A stretch of 64,000 nucleotides of DNA, taken from the NCBI RefSeq assembly GCF_021390645.1, contig NZ_JAJEJT010000002.1, positions 620,001-684,000 of the forward strand, written 5' to 3'. Numbering within the stretch: position 1 is the stretch's first letter; every line of letters begins with the position of its first letter. The position numbers and the translations under genes are program-made. The stretch comes from Paraburkholderia flagellata (lineage in GTDB: Bacteria; Pseudomonadota; Gammaproteobacteria; Burkholderiales; Burkholderiaceae). Shown piece after piece: positions 36,013 to 44,756 of the stretch. Under the pieces are notes generated by a model, which was given only the letters and a program-made list of their open reading frames with translations, was not told where the DNA came from and did not search any database.

Positions 36013-36415
36013 GCGGGCAACTACGCGGGTAGCCGTGCGGACGACTGGGCAGGGCGCGCCCTCACAGGGCGCCAAAGCCCAGCCGGAGCGCACGCCGCAA
36101 TCGGCTGTCGCTCAGACACCGGCGCATGCGACATCGATAGGCCACAGGTTGGCCGCTTCCGCGCAAGCCGGTGCCCGGGCACTTCGAGCAGGCTAGACGC
36201 CCGCGCAAGTTGACCCCGCAACGCGCCCACCCAGCAAGGCTCCCAGCCGATACCGGCGAAGCTGGACACCGTTCCGCCTTCGCCGCACGGCGCCGCGCAA
36301 ACCATTCGCGCGATTTTTCATGCGTGGAACCTCCGCCGCCGAAAGGTGGCTTCGCCCAACCCCGTCGGGATTGGGCGTTTTTTCACATCTGAAGGTTCCA
36401 GGACCGAACGCTACG
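36013..36415. other. Intergenic region with a terminator at its end
   Basis: 403 bases between the DUF4148 gene and the CBS gene. I find no convincing gene. A plus-strand frame across 36030-36196 ending in stop encodes a Gln/Ala/Thr-rich peptide that could be a decayed tail, but it has no start or ribosome site. A terminator occurs at 36353-36383. Confidence 0.45.
36353..36383 (+). terminator. Rho-independent terminator
   Basis: CGCCCAA-CCCC-GTC-GGGA-TTGGGCG forms a stem of 7 bp extended by an imperfect inner stem, followed by TTTTTT at 36378-36383. On the plus strand it ends the DUF4148 transcript; it also lies just beyond the stop of the minus-strand CBS gene. Confidence 0.85.
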
Positions 36416-36859
36416 TCAGGCGGCAGGCCCGCCGGTGATGTAGTGCTCAAGCTGCTCGATCGTGAACTTCTGCTCGGCGATGATTTCCTTCACCAGGTCG
36501 CCGATCGACACCATTCCCACGAGCTTGCCGCCGTCCATGACGGGCAGGTGGCGCATGCGCCGTTCGGTCATGAGCGCCATGCAGTCGTAGGTGGTCTGCT
36601 GCGGCTCGACGAAGCGCACGTGCGCGCTCATGATGTCGCGCACGGCGGTCGTTTTCGACGATCGGTCCATCAGCACGATCTTGCGCGCGTAGTCACGCTC
36701 CGTGACGATGCCGGCGATCGTTGGACCGTCGGTCACGAGCAGCGCGCCGATCTGCTTATCGGCCATCAGGCGGATTGCGTTGTAGACGGAATCGGAGGCT
36801 TCGATCGTGTACACCACCTGTTCCGGCTTCGATTTGAGTACCTGTGCAACGCTTGTCAT
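36416..36859 (-). CDS. Two-CBS-domain protein
   Basis: 147 residues from ATG 36859; the longer frame to 36949 is unlikely. It consists of a Bateman pair: the first CBS at about 15-70 (IEASDSVYNAIRLMADKQIGALLVTDGPTIAGIVTERDYARKI in parts) and the second at about 78-135 (TTYDCMALMTERRMRHLPVMDGGKLVGMVSIGDLVK). There is no fused enzyme domain. Such stand-alone proteins bind adenine nucleotides and regulate partners; the partner here is unknown. It is divergent from ribA. Confidence 0.9.
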   Translation of the reverse strand: MTSVAQVLKSKPEQVVYTIEASDSVYNAIRLMADKQIGALLVTDGPTIAGIVTERDYARKIVLMDRSSKTTAVRDIMSAHVRFVEPQQTTYDCMALMTERRMRHLPVMDGGKLVGMVSIGDLVKEIIAEQKFTIEQLEHYITGGPAA

Positions 36860-37126
36860 AGGGCGACCCCTCTTCGTCCTTCTGGTTGTGCAGTCATTGC
36901 GCGGCGCGGCAGGCCGGGAGTGTTGCCCGTCAAGCCATTGCAAAGCCATTCCAGTATAGGCGGCTGGCGTGCCGCGCGTCGTCGGGGTATGCGCGGGGTC
37001 GCACCATTTATGCCGAGGGCATGGGGCTCGCTCGAGCCGCTATCCGGGCGGCCGCCGGAACCGCCACGCAAGCGCGGCGCGGCGGGGTGGAGCAAATGGC
37101 GGTAAACTCCGGTTCCGAACTTCAAC

Positions 37127-37146
37127 CCGGCCCTGTGCCGGTTTTT
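37127..37146 (+). promoter_or_regulatory. Terminator-like hairpin ahead of ribA
   Basis: CCGGC (37127-37131) pairs with GCCGG (37137-37141), followed directly by TTTTT. An alternative pairing, CCGGTT (37109-37114) with AACCCGG (37124-37130), would exclude it. If translation starts at 37168 this is a leader that could attenuate transcription. The stems are short and no known riboflavin (FMN) riboswitch pattern is present. Confidence 0.3.
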
Positions 37147-37167
37147 GCCAGTTTCCTGTTCCAGATC

Positions 37168-37815
37168 ATGCCTACGCTCCCTGAGTCGTCCTGCGCGGAC
37201 GGCGATAACGCCAACGAATGCGTCGTACTTGACGCGATCGCCACGCTGCCGACCCGCTACGGCACGTTCGAGTCCTATGTCTACCGGGTGAAGGACGGCG
37301 GCGCCGAGCATCTCGCGCTCGTCATGGGTGACGTGGGCAGCGGCGAGCCCACGCTGACGCGGCTCCACTCCGAATGCCTGACCGGCGACGTGTTCGGCTC
37401 CTACCGCTGCGACTGCGGCGAGCAACTCGACCTCGCGCTGCGCTATATCGCGGCCGAAGGCCGTGGCGTGCTGCTCTACCTGCGTGGCCACGAAGGCCGG
37501 GGCATCGGTCTGTCGAACAAGATCCGCGCGTACCAGTTGCAGCAGCAGGGTCGCGACACCGTCGAGGCAAATCTCGATCTCGGCCTGCCCGACGACGCGC
37601 GCGAATACGATTCGGCGGCGGCGATCCTGCGTCTGCTGAAAGTGTCGTCGGTGCGGCTCATGAGCAACAATCCGAAGAAGTTCGACACGCTCAGGCAGCA
37701 TGGCCTCCCCGTGATCGAGCGCGTGGCGCTCGCGATCCCGATGCGCGAGGAAAACGAGCGGTATATCCGCACGAAGCAGGTCAAGTTCGGGCATTACTTC
37801 GAAGAAAACGAATAA
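37168..37815 (+). CDS. ribA: GTP cyclohydrolase II (riboflavin biosynthesis)
   Basis: 215 residues from ATG 37168. Zinc Cys are in [21 protein letters not shown], followed by [22 protein letters not shown] and [14 protein letters not shown], all standard RibA. It opens GTP to the first riboflavin precursor. ATG 37096 in the same frame has a better ribosome site (GTGGAG) and would add 24 residues not typical of the family. A terminator-like hairpin lies between the two candidate starts. It stands alone rather than fused to RibB. Confidence 0.9.
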   Translation: MPTLPESSCADGDNANECVVLDAIATLPTRYGTFESYVYRVKDGGAEHLALVMGDVGSGEPTLTRLHSECLTGDVFGSYRCDCGEQLDLALRYIAAEGRGVLLYLRGHEGRGIGLSNKIRAYQLQQQGRDTVEANLDLGLPDDAREYDSAAAILRLLKVSSVRLMSNNPKKFDTLRQHGLPVIERVALAIPMREENERYIRTKQVKFGHYFEENE

Positions 37816-37883
37816 TCCGCGTCGGGCAGCGGGCACGCGAATTGCGCAGCGAAAAATCAAAATAGATGGAACAGGGAGAAACG

Positions 37884-38786
37884 ATGTCCAAGCGCCTCAA
37901 GACGCGCGCGCTCGCCTCTGCGCTCGCCAGCGCGTGCCTCGCAACCGGTCTCGTGCTCGCGTCGTCCGACGCCAGCGCGCAAACCGCGGCCTACACGAGC
38001 CAACCCGTCGATTTGTATGCGGGGCCTTCCGGCGACTACCCAGTCGTTTCCGAACTCGGACCCGGCCAGCCCGTCACCGTAATGGGCTGCGTGAGCGACT
38101 ACTCGTGGTGTGATGTCACCGTGCCCGGTCTGCGCGGCTGGGTCTATGGCGGTTATCTCAGTTATCCGTATCAGGGCAGCTACGTGCCGCTCACCAGCTA
38201 TGGCGCGGCGATCGGCCTGCCGGTCGTGGCGTTCTCGCTTGGCGCCTACTGGGGCAGCTTCTACCGCGACCGGCCGTGGTATGGCGAACAGCAGCGCTGG
38301 GAGCACGTGGCGCCGCCCGAGCGCGGCCGGCCGCCGGCAACGCCGGCGTGGCACGGTGCACCGGGCCATCCGCCCGCCATGCCACATGGCGGTGGCGAGC
38401 GTCCGCCGGAGCCCAATGCGTCGATGCGCGGCGGCCCGCCGCAAGCGGCGGAGCGCCCGCCCGGCAATCAGGAAGCGCCGCGCGCGCCGGGCAACATGCC
38501 GCCGCCGGGCGCGGGCCGCCCGCCCGCCAACATGGAGCAGCCCGCAATGCGTCCGCACGAGGCGGGGCATCCGCCTGAGCAGCAGCAGTTCGGCGGCCGG
38601 CCGCCGGCCGGGGCGCCCGCGCAGGGCTACGCTCGTCCGCCGGAACCCCAGCCGCAAGGCGGCATGCGTGCGCCTGGTCCCGCACCGCAACAGGGGCGGC
38701 CGCCTGCGCCGCCTCAGGGTGGTCAAGGTGGCCATGCTCCCAGCCAGGGTGGCGAACGGGGCAACGACCGGCAACCCGAGCATTAA
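37884..38786 (+). CDS. Exported SH3-domain protein with Pro-rich tail
   Basis: 300 residues from ATG 37884, with AGGGAG upstream. A signal peptide (to about 33, ASSDASAQ) is followed by a bacterial SH3 domain (about 38-90: PVDLYAGPSGDYPVVSELGPGQPVTVMGC, WCDV, GLRGWVYGGYL), a short aromatic region (WYGEQQRWE), and 160 residues of Pro/Gly/Gln-rich low-complexity sequence. It is likely periplasmic or surface attached, with the SH3 domain contacting peptidoglycan. The function is unknown. A terminator follows. Confidence 0.82.
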   Translation: MSKRLKTRALASALASACLATGLVLASSDASAQTAAYTSQPVDLYAGPSGDYPVVSELGPGQPVTVMGCVSDYSWCDVTVPGLRGWVYGGYLSYPYQGSYVPLTSYGAAIGLPVVAFSLGAYWGSFYRDRPWYGEQQRWEHVAPPERGRPPATPAWHGAPGHPPAMPHGGGERPPEPNASMRGGPPQAAERPPGNQEAPRAPGNMPPPGAGRPPANMEQPAMRPHEAGHPPEQQQFGGRPPAGAPAQGYARPPEPQPQGGMRAPGPAPQQGRPPAPPQGGQGGHAPSQGGERGNDRQPEH

Positions 38787-39536
38787 CCCATAGCGATGTT
38801 CTTCGCTGCAGCGGCGGGATCTCCATGGTGGGATCTCGCCGCTGCTGTTTTCTGACATTGACTTAGGAATGCCAGGCAATCGGCGTGCATGAACGCCAGG
38901 TGCCGCGTTGGTCAGATACGCTGGGGCAACGGCCTAAGCCACACCGATCGCCACTCTTACACCTCATATCGCCGTCCTGACGGATTTAACAATCCCTGAC
39001 AGTAAATTCGTAGCGCCCAGGTGAGAATACGTCGTCGCGGCAAGTGCAAGCACAGCCGCAAGACGCCAGAGCCAGGCGCGTTTCGCGCATGCGCCGCTGG
39101 CAACGGATTTTTGCTACGGGGGCTGGCTCGCTCGGGACTTGGCGACGCAGTCAGCAAGAGGAAGTCAGAGCGAACCCGAGTTCGCCGGATAACGCTGGGA
39201 AAACCAGTGCTTTGAGGTGGACGTGGCGATGGCGGCAACGTGCCTCGTCGTGCAGGGAGGCGGCTGCGGCCCGCTGACAGCGTCGGGCGGTGACGCTCGC
39301 AGCGGGGCTCGCGCCGGGCACGACGATGACTGCGCTGGCGGTCCGACTCCGGGGGCGGATTCCGGAGACCACGCAGTGCGTAGCACGCGGCCGTCGCCAC
39401 ATTTTTTTCCACACTTCTGAACGCATTCTTTTTGCCGCTTCGCGCATAGCGAGCGGCTCGACGTTGTTGCGTCCGCGAAAAAACGCCTGGCCGCTTCACT
39501 TCTGCTGCTCTGCCTGTTTGTCTTCACGGGGGCTCC
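38787..39536. other. Gene-poor region
   Basis: 750 bases with only the terminator at 38808-38851 recognised. Frames on both strands (for instance 38957-39499 minus) encode Arg/Ser-rich peptides without family features, ribosome sites or typical third-position GC bias. Composition alternates between AT-richer patches (38980-39020, 39400-39440) and GC-rich ones. It could hold a small RNA or decayed genes, but nothing specific is visible. Confidence 0.45.
38808..38851 (+). terminator. Rho-independent terminator after the SH3 gene
   Basis: GCAGCGGCG (38808-38816) pairs with CGCCGCTGC (38837-38845), with GGATCTCC and GGGATC pairing within, and a T-rich stretch (TGTTTTCT) follows. It lies 22 bases after the stop codon at 38786. 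Confidence 0.7.
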
Positions 39537-39944
39537 ATGTTTTTCCGATCCGGCCGTATGCGTTTTCCACCGGGCTCGCGCGTTGACGGCCCCGACGATC
39601 GCCGCGAGTTCGACCGCGTCGAGCTCGACCTTGCGCGCGACCGCCACGCGCGCGCCGCAATGGAGGCTTATGCGGATTCCTGCGCGGCCGAACTCCCGTG
39701 GCTCAGCGAAGCGCTGCGTCTTTCGCGTTTCGCCGCGGCTGAGCGCCTGACACAGTGTTCGTCCACGGTGCTGCGCGTGTTTGTCACGGCGCAGTCACGC
39801 GCGGCCGTGCAGCCCGACTATGCGCACGCGGCGTGGGAGCACGTGCGCTCCCATCTGACCGCGCTGCTTGCGGGATCGCCGTCAACCGCAGGCGGGGCGG
39901 GCAAACCCGGCTCGAACGACGGTAAATTCGACTACCATGAGTGA
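39537..39944 (+). CDS. Hypothetical protein, 135 residues
   Basis: ATG 39537 follows GGGGGCTCC. The sequence is helical and Ala/Arg/Glu-rich (FDRVELDLARDRHARAAMEAYADSCAAELPWLSEALRLSRF in parts), has two Cys, and ends with a Gly/Ser-rich tail. Its codon use is like that of real genes nearby. I do not recognise a family. It precedes the two-component operon by about 250 bases on the same strand. Confidence 0.5.
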   Translation: MFFRSGRMRFPPGSRVDGPDDRREFDRVELDLARDRHARAAMEAYADSCAAELPWLSEALRLSRFAAAERLTQCSSTVLRVFVTAQSRAAVQPDYAHAAWEHVRSHLTALLAGSPSTAGGAGKPGSNDGKFDYHE

Positions 39945-40197
39945 TTAACATGAGAGCGATCTGTTCACCGAAGACGAGCGCGGCCTCACGCTCCCATTTT
40001 TTTCGAGACGCGGCGAAAGTAGTGGGCTTTGGCACACGGCGGGTTGCGCGTGCTGCCAGCTCCAGGGTGGTTGGTCTGCGACCCGGCGCCGGTGCACGCG
40101 GCGGGCGTCGCCAGACGACGGTCACGGCTGCAGCGCGATGCGGCAGGCAGGCAGTCCATCCTGAGACGATGAAGAACAAACCTGGTTGCGGGGTGCT

Positions 40198-40896
40198 ATG
40201 AGAATTGCGGTACTGGATGACGATGCAGCGCAGACAGAATTCGTCTGCCAGGCCTTGAGCGCGGCGGGCCACGCCTGCCACGCGTTTGCCAAGGGCAGCG
40301 AGCTCGTCAGGCAGCTTCGGCGGCAAACGTTCGATCTGCTCGTGCTCGACTGGAACGTGCCCGACATGGCCGGCGACGAAGTGCTGCACTGGGTGCGGCA
40401 GAGCCTCTCCACGCGCCTGCCGGTGCTCTTCATGACGAGCCGCAGCCGCGAGGTCGACATCGCGCAAATGCTCAACGCAGGCGCCGATGACTACGTCGTC
40501 AAGCCCGTCTCGGCGCCGGTGCTGATCGCCCGGGTCAATTCGCTGTTGCGCCGCGCCTATCAGCTGCACGCGCCCGCGCTCAAGGAAATCTTCGGCGAAT
40601 ACGAGTTCGACCTGAAGTCGCGCCAGGCCTCGGTGAGCGGGCGCAACGTCGCGCTTACGCAGAAGGAGTTCGATCTCGCGCTCCTGCTGTTTCAGCATCT
40701 GAGCCGACCGCTTTCGCGCGCGCATATTCTCGACGTGATCTGGAAGCAGTCCGACGACATTCCCTCGCGCACAATGGACACGCACGTTTCCATGCTGCGC
40801 TCGAAGCTCGGCTTGCGTCCCGAAAACGGCTATCGACTTACGCCGATCTACGGCTACGGTTACCGGCTCGAGCGCATCGAGGGGGACAACGCGTGA
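40198..40896 (+). CDS. OmpR-type response regulator
   Basis: 232 residues from ATG 40198. The receiver domain (1-120) has DDDA acidic residues, phospho-Asp in LLVLDWNVPDMAG, Thr/Ser in LFMTSRSRE and Lys in YVVKPVS. The C-terminal winged helix (135-232) has VALTQKEFDLALLLFQHLSRPLSRAHILDVIWK and DTHVSMLRSKLGL. It is the first gene of a three-gene operon; its stop overlaps the GTG start of the FecR/LysM gene (GTGA), so translation is coupled. Confidence 0.93.
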   Translation: MRIAVLDDDAAQTEFVCQALSAAGHACHAFAKGSELVRQLRRQTFDLLVLDWNVPDMAGDEVLHWVRQSLSTRLPVLFMTSRSREVDIAQMLNAGADDYVVKPVSAPVLIARVNSLLRRAYQLHAPALKEIFGEYEFDLKSRQASVSGRNVALTQKEFDLALLLFQHLSRPLSRAHILDVIWKQSDDIPSRTMDTHVSMLRSKLGLRPENGYRLTPIYGYGYRLERIEGDNA

Positions 40897-42317
40897 GGGG
40901 CGCACGTGCGGTGCGCGCCTCTGCGGCTCCGTTCTTTGCCTTCGCGCTTGCGCTCATTTCCCTTCCCCGCGGCGCCGAGGCGCGCGAGAGCGCCCCGCGC
41001 GCGCCGGCGCAGTCGCCCGAGATGACCACCTACGTCACGCAGCCCGGCGACTCGCTCTACGACATCGCCACGCGTTACCTGCGCAATCCCGCCGACTGGA
41101 AAAAGCTTGCGAGCCTCAATCATGTGAGCGCGCCGCGCCGCCTGCAGCCCGGCACGACGCTGCGCGTGCCGGTAGCGCTGCTGCGCCAGGACGCCCTCAG
41201 CGCGAAGGTGATCGCTGCGAACGGTCCCGTGCAGCATGCGTTCCGCGCCGGCCCGCTCCTGCCGCTCACGGTCGGATCGAGCCTCGTTGAAGGCGATCGC
41301 GTGCAGACCGGCCACAGCGGCTTCGCCACACTCGAACTGGCCGACGGCTCGCATATCGCGCTGCCGCCCGATACTTCGCTCGACCTTGCCACGCTGCGTC
41401 AGACGGCGCTCACCGGCGCGACCGACCGCATCGTCGATCTCCATCGCGGTGAGGTGAGCAGCGAGGTCACGCATGCCACGAAGAAGGACGATCGCTTTCA
41501 GATCCGCTCGCCTTCCGTGGTGGCCGGCGTGCGCGGCACGCAGTTTCGCGTGAGCTACGACGGCGACAAGGGCGCAACGGCGGTCGAAGTGCTGGACGGC
41601 GCGGTGGGCGTGGACGCCGACTCGCCGGGCCACAACCGCCACGGCGCTCGCGCACAGCCGCCAGGACCCGGCACGCCGCTCGCCGCCTCCGAGCAGCTTG
41701 TCGCCGCGCGCTACGGCAGCCTCACGCTGGCGGGCCAGCCAGCGGGCGCGCCGGTCACGCTGCTCGACGCGCCTCAATTGCTGCATCCGTCCAAAGTGCA
41801 GGACGACGACGAAGTCGCCTTCGATATCACGCCCGCCGCGGGTGCGAGCGCCTATCGCGTGCAGATCGGCCGCGACGCGGGCCTGCTCGACATGATCCGC
41901 GACACGCGCAGCGCCGACCCGCACGTGTCGTTCGCCGACCTCCCAGACGGCACTTACTTCGTGCGCATCTCCGCCTTCGACGCGCGTGGTCTCGAAGGCA
42001 TGCCGGCGTCGTATGCGTTCGAGCGCCGGCGCGTGGCGCTCGGCGCGAGCGCCGGTCCCGTAGAAGGCTCGCGCGACTTCGCGTTCCGCTGGTTCATCGA
42101 CCGCAACGCGCAGAACACGCGCTTTCGATTCGTACTCGGCACGACGTCCGATCTGCGCGTGCCGCTTATCGACCGGACCGACATCACGGCGGGCGAGGCC
42201 GTCGTGCGTGACCTGCCGAAGGGCGTCTACTACTGGACGGTGATCGCCGAGCAGTTCGACAACGGCCATTACTACCAGAAGGCGAGTCCGGTCCAGTCGT
42301 TCAGGCTCGACTGGTGA
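40893..42317 (+). CDS. Exported LysM-FecR domain protein
   Basis: 474 residues from GTG 40893. A signal peptide (FFAFALALISLPRGAEA) is followed by a LysM domain (about 45-95, YVTQPGDSLYDIATRYLRNPADWKKLASLN in parts). A FecR domain follows (about 125-230, VQTGHSGFATLELADGSHIALPPDTSLDL, then SVVAGVRGTQFRVSYDG), and then fibronectin-like repeats (YRVQIGRDAGL...FVRISAFDARGLEG; FRFVLGTTSDLR). It probably sits in the periplasm bound to peptidoglycan and feeds the CHASE2 kinase encoded next, whose GTG overlaps its stop by four bases. The signalling role is inferred from the coupling. Confidence 0.88.
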   Translation: MRGARAVRASAAPFFAFALALISLPRGAEARESAPRAPAQSPEMTTYVTQPGDSLYDIATRYLRNPADWKKLASLNHVSAPRRLQPGTTLRVPVALLRQDALSAKVIAANGPVQHAFRAGPLLPLTVGSSLVEGDRVQTGHSGFATLELADGSHIALPPDTSLDLATLRQTALTGATDRIVDLHRGEVSSEVTHATKKDDRFQIRSPSVVAGVRGTQFRVSYDGDKGATAVEVLDGAVGVDADSPGHNRHGARAQPPGPGTPLAASEQLVAARYGSLTLAGQPAGAPVTLLDAPQLLHPSKVQDDDEVAFDITPAAGASAYRVQIGRDAGLLDMIRDTRSADPHVSFADLPDGTYFVRISAFDARGLEGMPASYAFERRRVALGASAGPVEGSRDFAFRWFIDRNAQNTRFRFVLGTTSDLRVPLIDRTDITAGEAVVRDLPKGVYYWTVIAEQFDNGHYYQKASPVQSFRLDW

Positions 42318-44740
42318 CGCAGGCGCGCATGAGCGTGAGGCCGCCCGCGCGCCTTGGCCGCTCCGTTGGGCGCCGCTTCCTGTTCGAATGGGCCGGCGTG
42401 GGATGCGCGGGCGTGGTCGTGGTCGTGCTCTGCGTGATCTGGCGGCTCACGAGCGGCGCCGACCATCTGGTCTATGACCGCTTGCTCTCCGCGCGCTCGC
42501 TGCCGGTGTCGCCCGACATCGTGCTCGTGGAGATCGACAACGCGAGCGTGGCCGCGCTCGGGCGCTGGCCGTGGCCGCGCGAGGCGCATGCGCGGCTCGT
42601 CGATCAGCTCGCGAAGGCGGGCGCGGCGGCCGTCGTCTACGATGTGCTGTTCACAGAACCGACGCCCGGCGACGCGCACTTTGCGCAGGCGCTGCGCGCG
42701 CGTCCGGCGTTCCTCCCCATTCTCCTCACACCCGCCGACGACACCGGGCACCGCGACGCCGTGCGCCCGGTCGCGCCGCTCGCGCAGGCGGCCGCCGGCA
42801 TGGGCCATATCAACCTCGAAGTCGATAGCGACGGCATCGTGCGCAGCGTCGCGCTCTTCGAAGGCGACGCGCAGCAGCGCTGGCCGCAACTGATGGTGCC
42901 GGTCTGGCGCGCGGTGCGCAGCGGCGCCGTGAAGCTCGCGCATGGCACGCCCGCCGCCGCGCAGCGCGATGACGTGCTGCACGCGGCGGCGCCTGGCACC
43001 GAGTCGCGTTTCCTGATTCCGTTCAGCGCGAATTCGCAGACCTACCGCACGGTCTCGTTCGCCAACGTGCTCGAAGGCCGCGTGCCGCCCGAGCAGTTGC
43101 GTGGGCGCGTCGTGATCGTCGGCGTAACGGCCTCGGGGCTCTACGACCGCTTCGCCACGCCGCTCTCTGGAACGCTCGGCCCGTTACCCGGCGTGTACGT
43201 CCACGCCATCGTGCTCGACACGCTGCTCAACGGAACGGCCATCCAGCCCGCGTCGCCCGTCATGGTCGTGCTCGCCTCGCTCGCGCCGCTCGTGCTGCTG
43301 CTGGCGGGTTTCCTCGTGCTCTCGCCGCTGCGCACGCTGCTGCTGCTCGCGCTCCTGATCGCCGTGTCGCTTGGCGCGAGCGCGGGCATGCTGCACGGCG
43401 CGCGCCTGTGGCTGCCGCCCGTGCCCGCGATCGTCGCGCTGCTCGTCGCCTATCCGGTGTGGAGCTGGCGCCGCCTCGAAATGACGATGGCCTACCTGCG
43501 CAAGGAACTGCGCCAGCTCGCCGACGAACCCTACCTGCTGCCCGAAGCGCCCACGCAGCGCCGCGAGTTCGCCGGCGACGCGCTCGCCCAGCAAATGGCG
43601 CTCATGGCGCAGGCCGCGCAGCGGCTGCAGGACATGCGCCGCTTCGTGTGGGACAGCCTCGATTCCGTGCCGGAGCCGATTCTCGTCGCCGATCTGCGTG
43701 GCGTCGTGTTGATCGCGAATCACGCTTCGCGTACGTATCTCGCCCGCCTGAACGTGAGCGCCGCGGAAGGGCGTTCGATGCAGGACGTGTTCGGCGACCT
43801 GTCGCTCGTCAAGCCGATCGACCCCGCGCCCGACGCGATGGCGTTCGCCCACGCGCACTGGCCCGCGCCGCTCGACCCGGCGCGCGGCGAGTTCGCCGAG
43901 CTGATGGAGCGCGGCGTGGAAGTGCGCGCGCGTGACGGCAGTGACTACCTGCTGCGCTACGCGCGCTGCACGGACGCGCAGGGGCAGGCGGTCGGCTGGA
44001 TCGCGGGTCTTGTCGACGTGACGGCGCTGCACGACGCCGAACGCCAGCGCGAGGACGCGCTGCGCCTGCTGTCGCACGACATGCGCTCGCCGCAGGCCTC
44101 GATCGTCGCACTCGTCGAGACGGAGCGCGAGCGCGGCACGCTCGCCTCGGAGCCCGTGCGAGGCGTGATGGAGCGGATCGAGCGCTATGCGCGCCGCTCG
44201 CTCAAGCTCGCCGACGACTTCGTGCAACTCGCGCGCGCCGAGTCCCAGGTCTATGCGCTCGAGCCCACGAGCCTCGCGGAGCTGCTGATCGACGCAAGCG
44301 ACGAAGTGTGGCCGCAGGCGCGCGCGAAGCGCATCCAGATCGACACGGCGTTCGAGGGCGAGCAGATGGGCTGGATCAACGCCGACCGCTCGCTCATGAC
44401 GCGCGCGCTCGTGAACGTGCTGAACAACGCCGTGAAGTACAGTCCTGCGGATACGCGTATCGTCTGCAAGATCGCGCTGGACGACCACGTTCCGCCGCGC
44501 GTGGTCTGCTCGATCCGCGATCAGGGCTACGGCATTGCGCACGAAGACCAGGCGAGGCTCTTCCAGCCGTTCCAGCGCTTTCACGCGGAGCAGCGGCCCG
44601 AAGTGAGCGGCGCGGGGCTCGGCATGGCGTTCGTGAAGACAGTCGTGACGCGCCACGGCGGCGATGTCCAACTGCAGAGCGAACCGGGCGAGGGCACCGT
44701 GTTGACGATGACGCTGCCCGCGTTCGACGCACCGGGTTGA
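42314..44740 (+). CDS. CHASE2-domain sensor histidine kinase
   Basis: 808 residues from GTG 42314. One N-terminal membrane segment (about 30-50) is followed by an extracytoplasmic CHASE2 domain (about 60-320, DIVLVEIDNASVAALGRWPWPREAHARLVD in parts). Three closely spaced hydrophobic segments (about 310-390) come next, then a PAS-like region (about 450-570), HisKA with the acceptor His in LRLLSHDMRSPQ, and HATPase (NVLNNAVKYSP, IRDQGYGIA, GAGLGMAFV). It is the third gene of the coupled operon. It should phosphorylate the regulator encoded at 40198-40896. Confidence 0.92.
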   Translation: MTQARMSVRPPARLGRSVGRRFLFEWAGVGCAGVVVVVLCVIWRLTSGADHLVYDRLLSARSLPVSPDIVLVEIDNASVAALGRWPWPREAHARLVDQLAKAGAAAVVYDVLFTEPTPGDAHFAQALRARPAFLPILLTPADDTGHRDAVRPVAPLAQAAAGMGHINLEVDSDGIVRSVALFEGDAQQRWPQLMVPVWRAVRSGAVKLAHGTPAAAQRDDVLHAAAPGTESRFLIPFSANSQTYRTVSFANVLEGRVPPEQLRGRVVIVGVTASGLYDRFATPLSGTLGPLPGVYVHAIVLDTLLNGTAIQPASPVMVVLASLAPLVLLLAGFLVLSPLRTLLLLALLIAVSLGASAGMLHGARLWLPPVPAIVALLVAYPVWSWRRLEMTMAYLRKELRQLADEPYLLPEAPTQRREFAGDALAQQMALMAQAAQRLQDMRRFVWDSLDSVPEPILVADLRGVVLIANHASRTYLARLNVSAAEGRSMQDVFGDLSLVKPIDPAPDAMAFAHAHWPAPLDPARGEFAELMERGVEVRARDGSDYLLRYARCTDAQGQAVGWIAGLVDVTALHDAERQREDALRLLSHDMRSPQASIVALVETERERGTLASEPVRGVMERIERYARRSLKLADDFVQLARAESQVYALEPTSLAELLIDASDEVWPQARAKRIQIDTAFEGEQMGWINADRSLMTRALVNVLNNAVKYSPADTRIVCKIALDDHVPPRVVCSIRDQGYGIAHEDQARLFQPFQRFHAEQRPEVSGAGLGMAFVKTVVTRHGGDVQLQSEPGEGTVLTMTLPAFDAPG

Positions 44741-44756
44741 ACCGCACGAAAAGCGC

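Noticed and set aside
38957..39499. A 180-residue frame on the minus strand in the gene-poor region
   Set aside because: Arg/Ser-rich, no ribosome site, no family pattern and codon use unlike the neighbours.
39941..40201. An 86-residue frame before the response regulator
   Set aside because: It is Arg/Ala-rich without a ribosome site and overlaps the likely promoter and ribosome site of the regulator gene.
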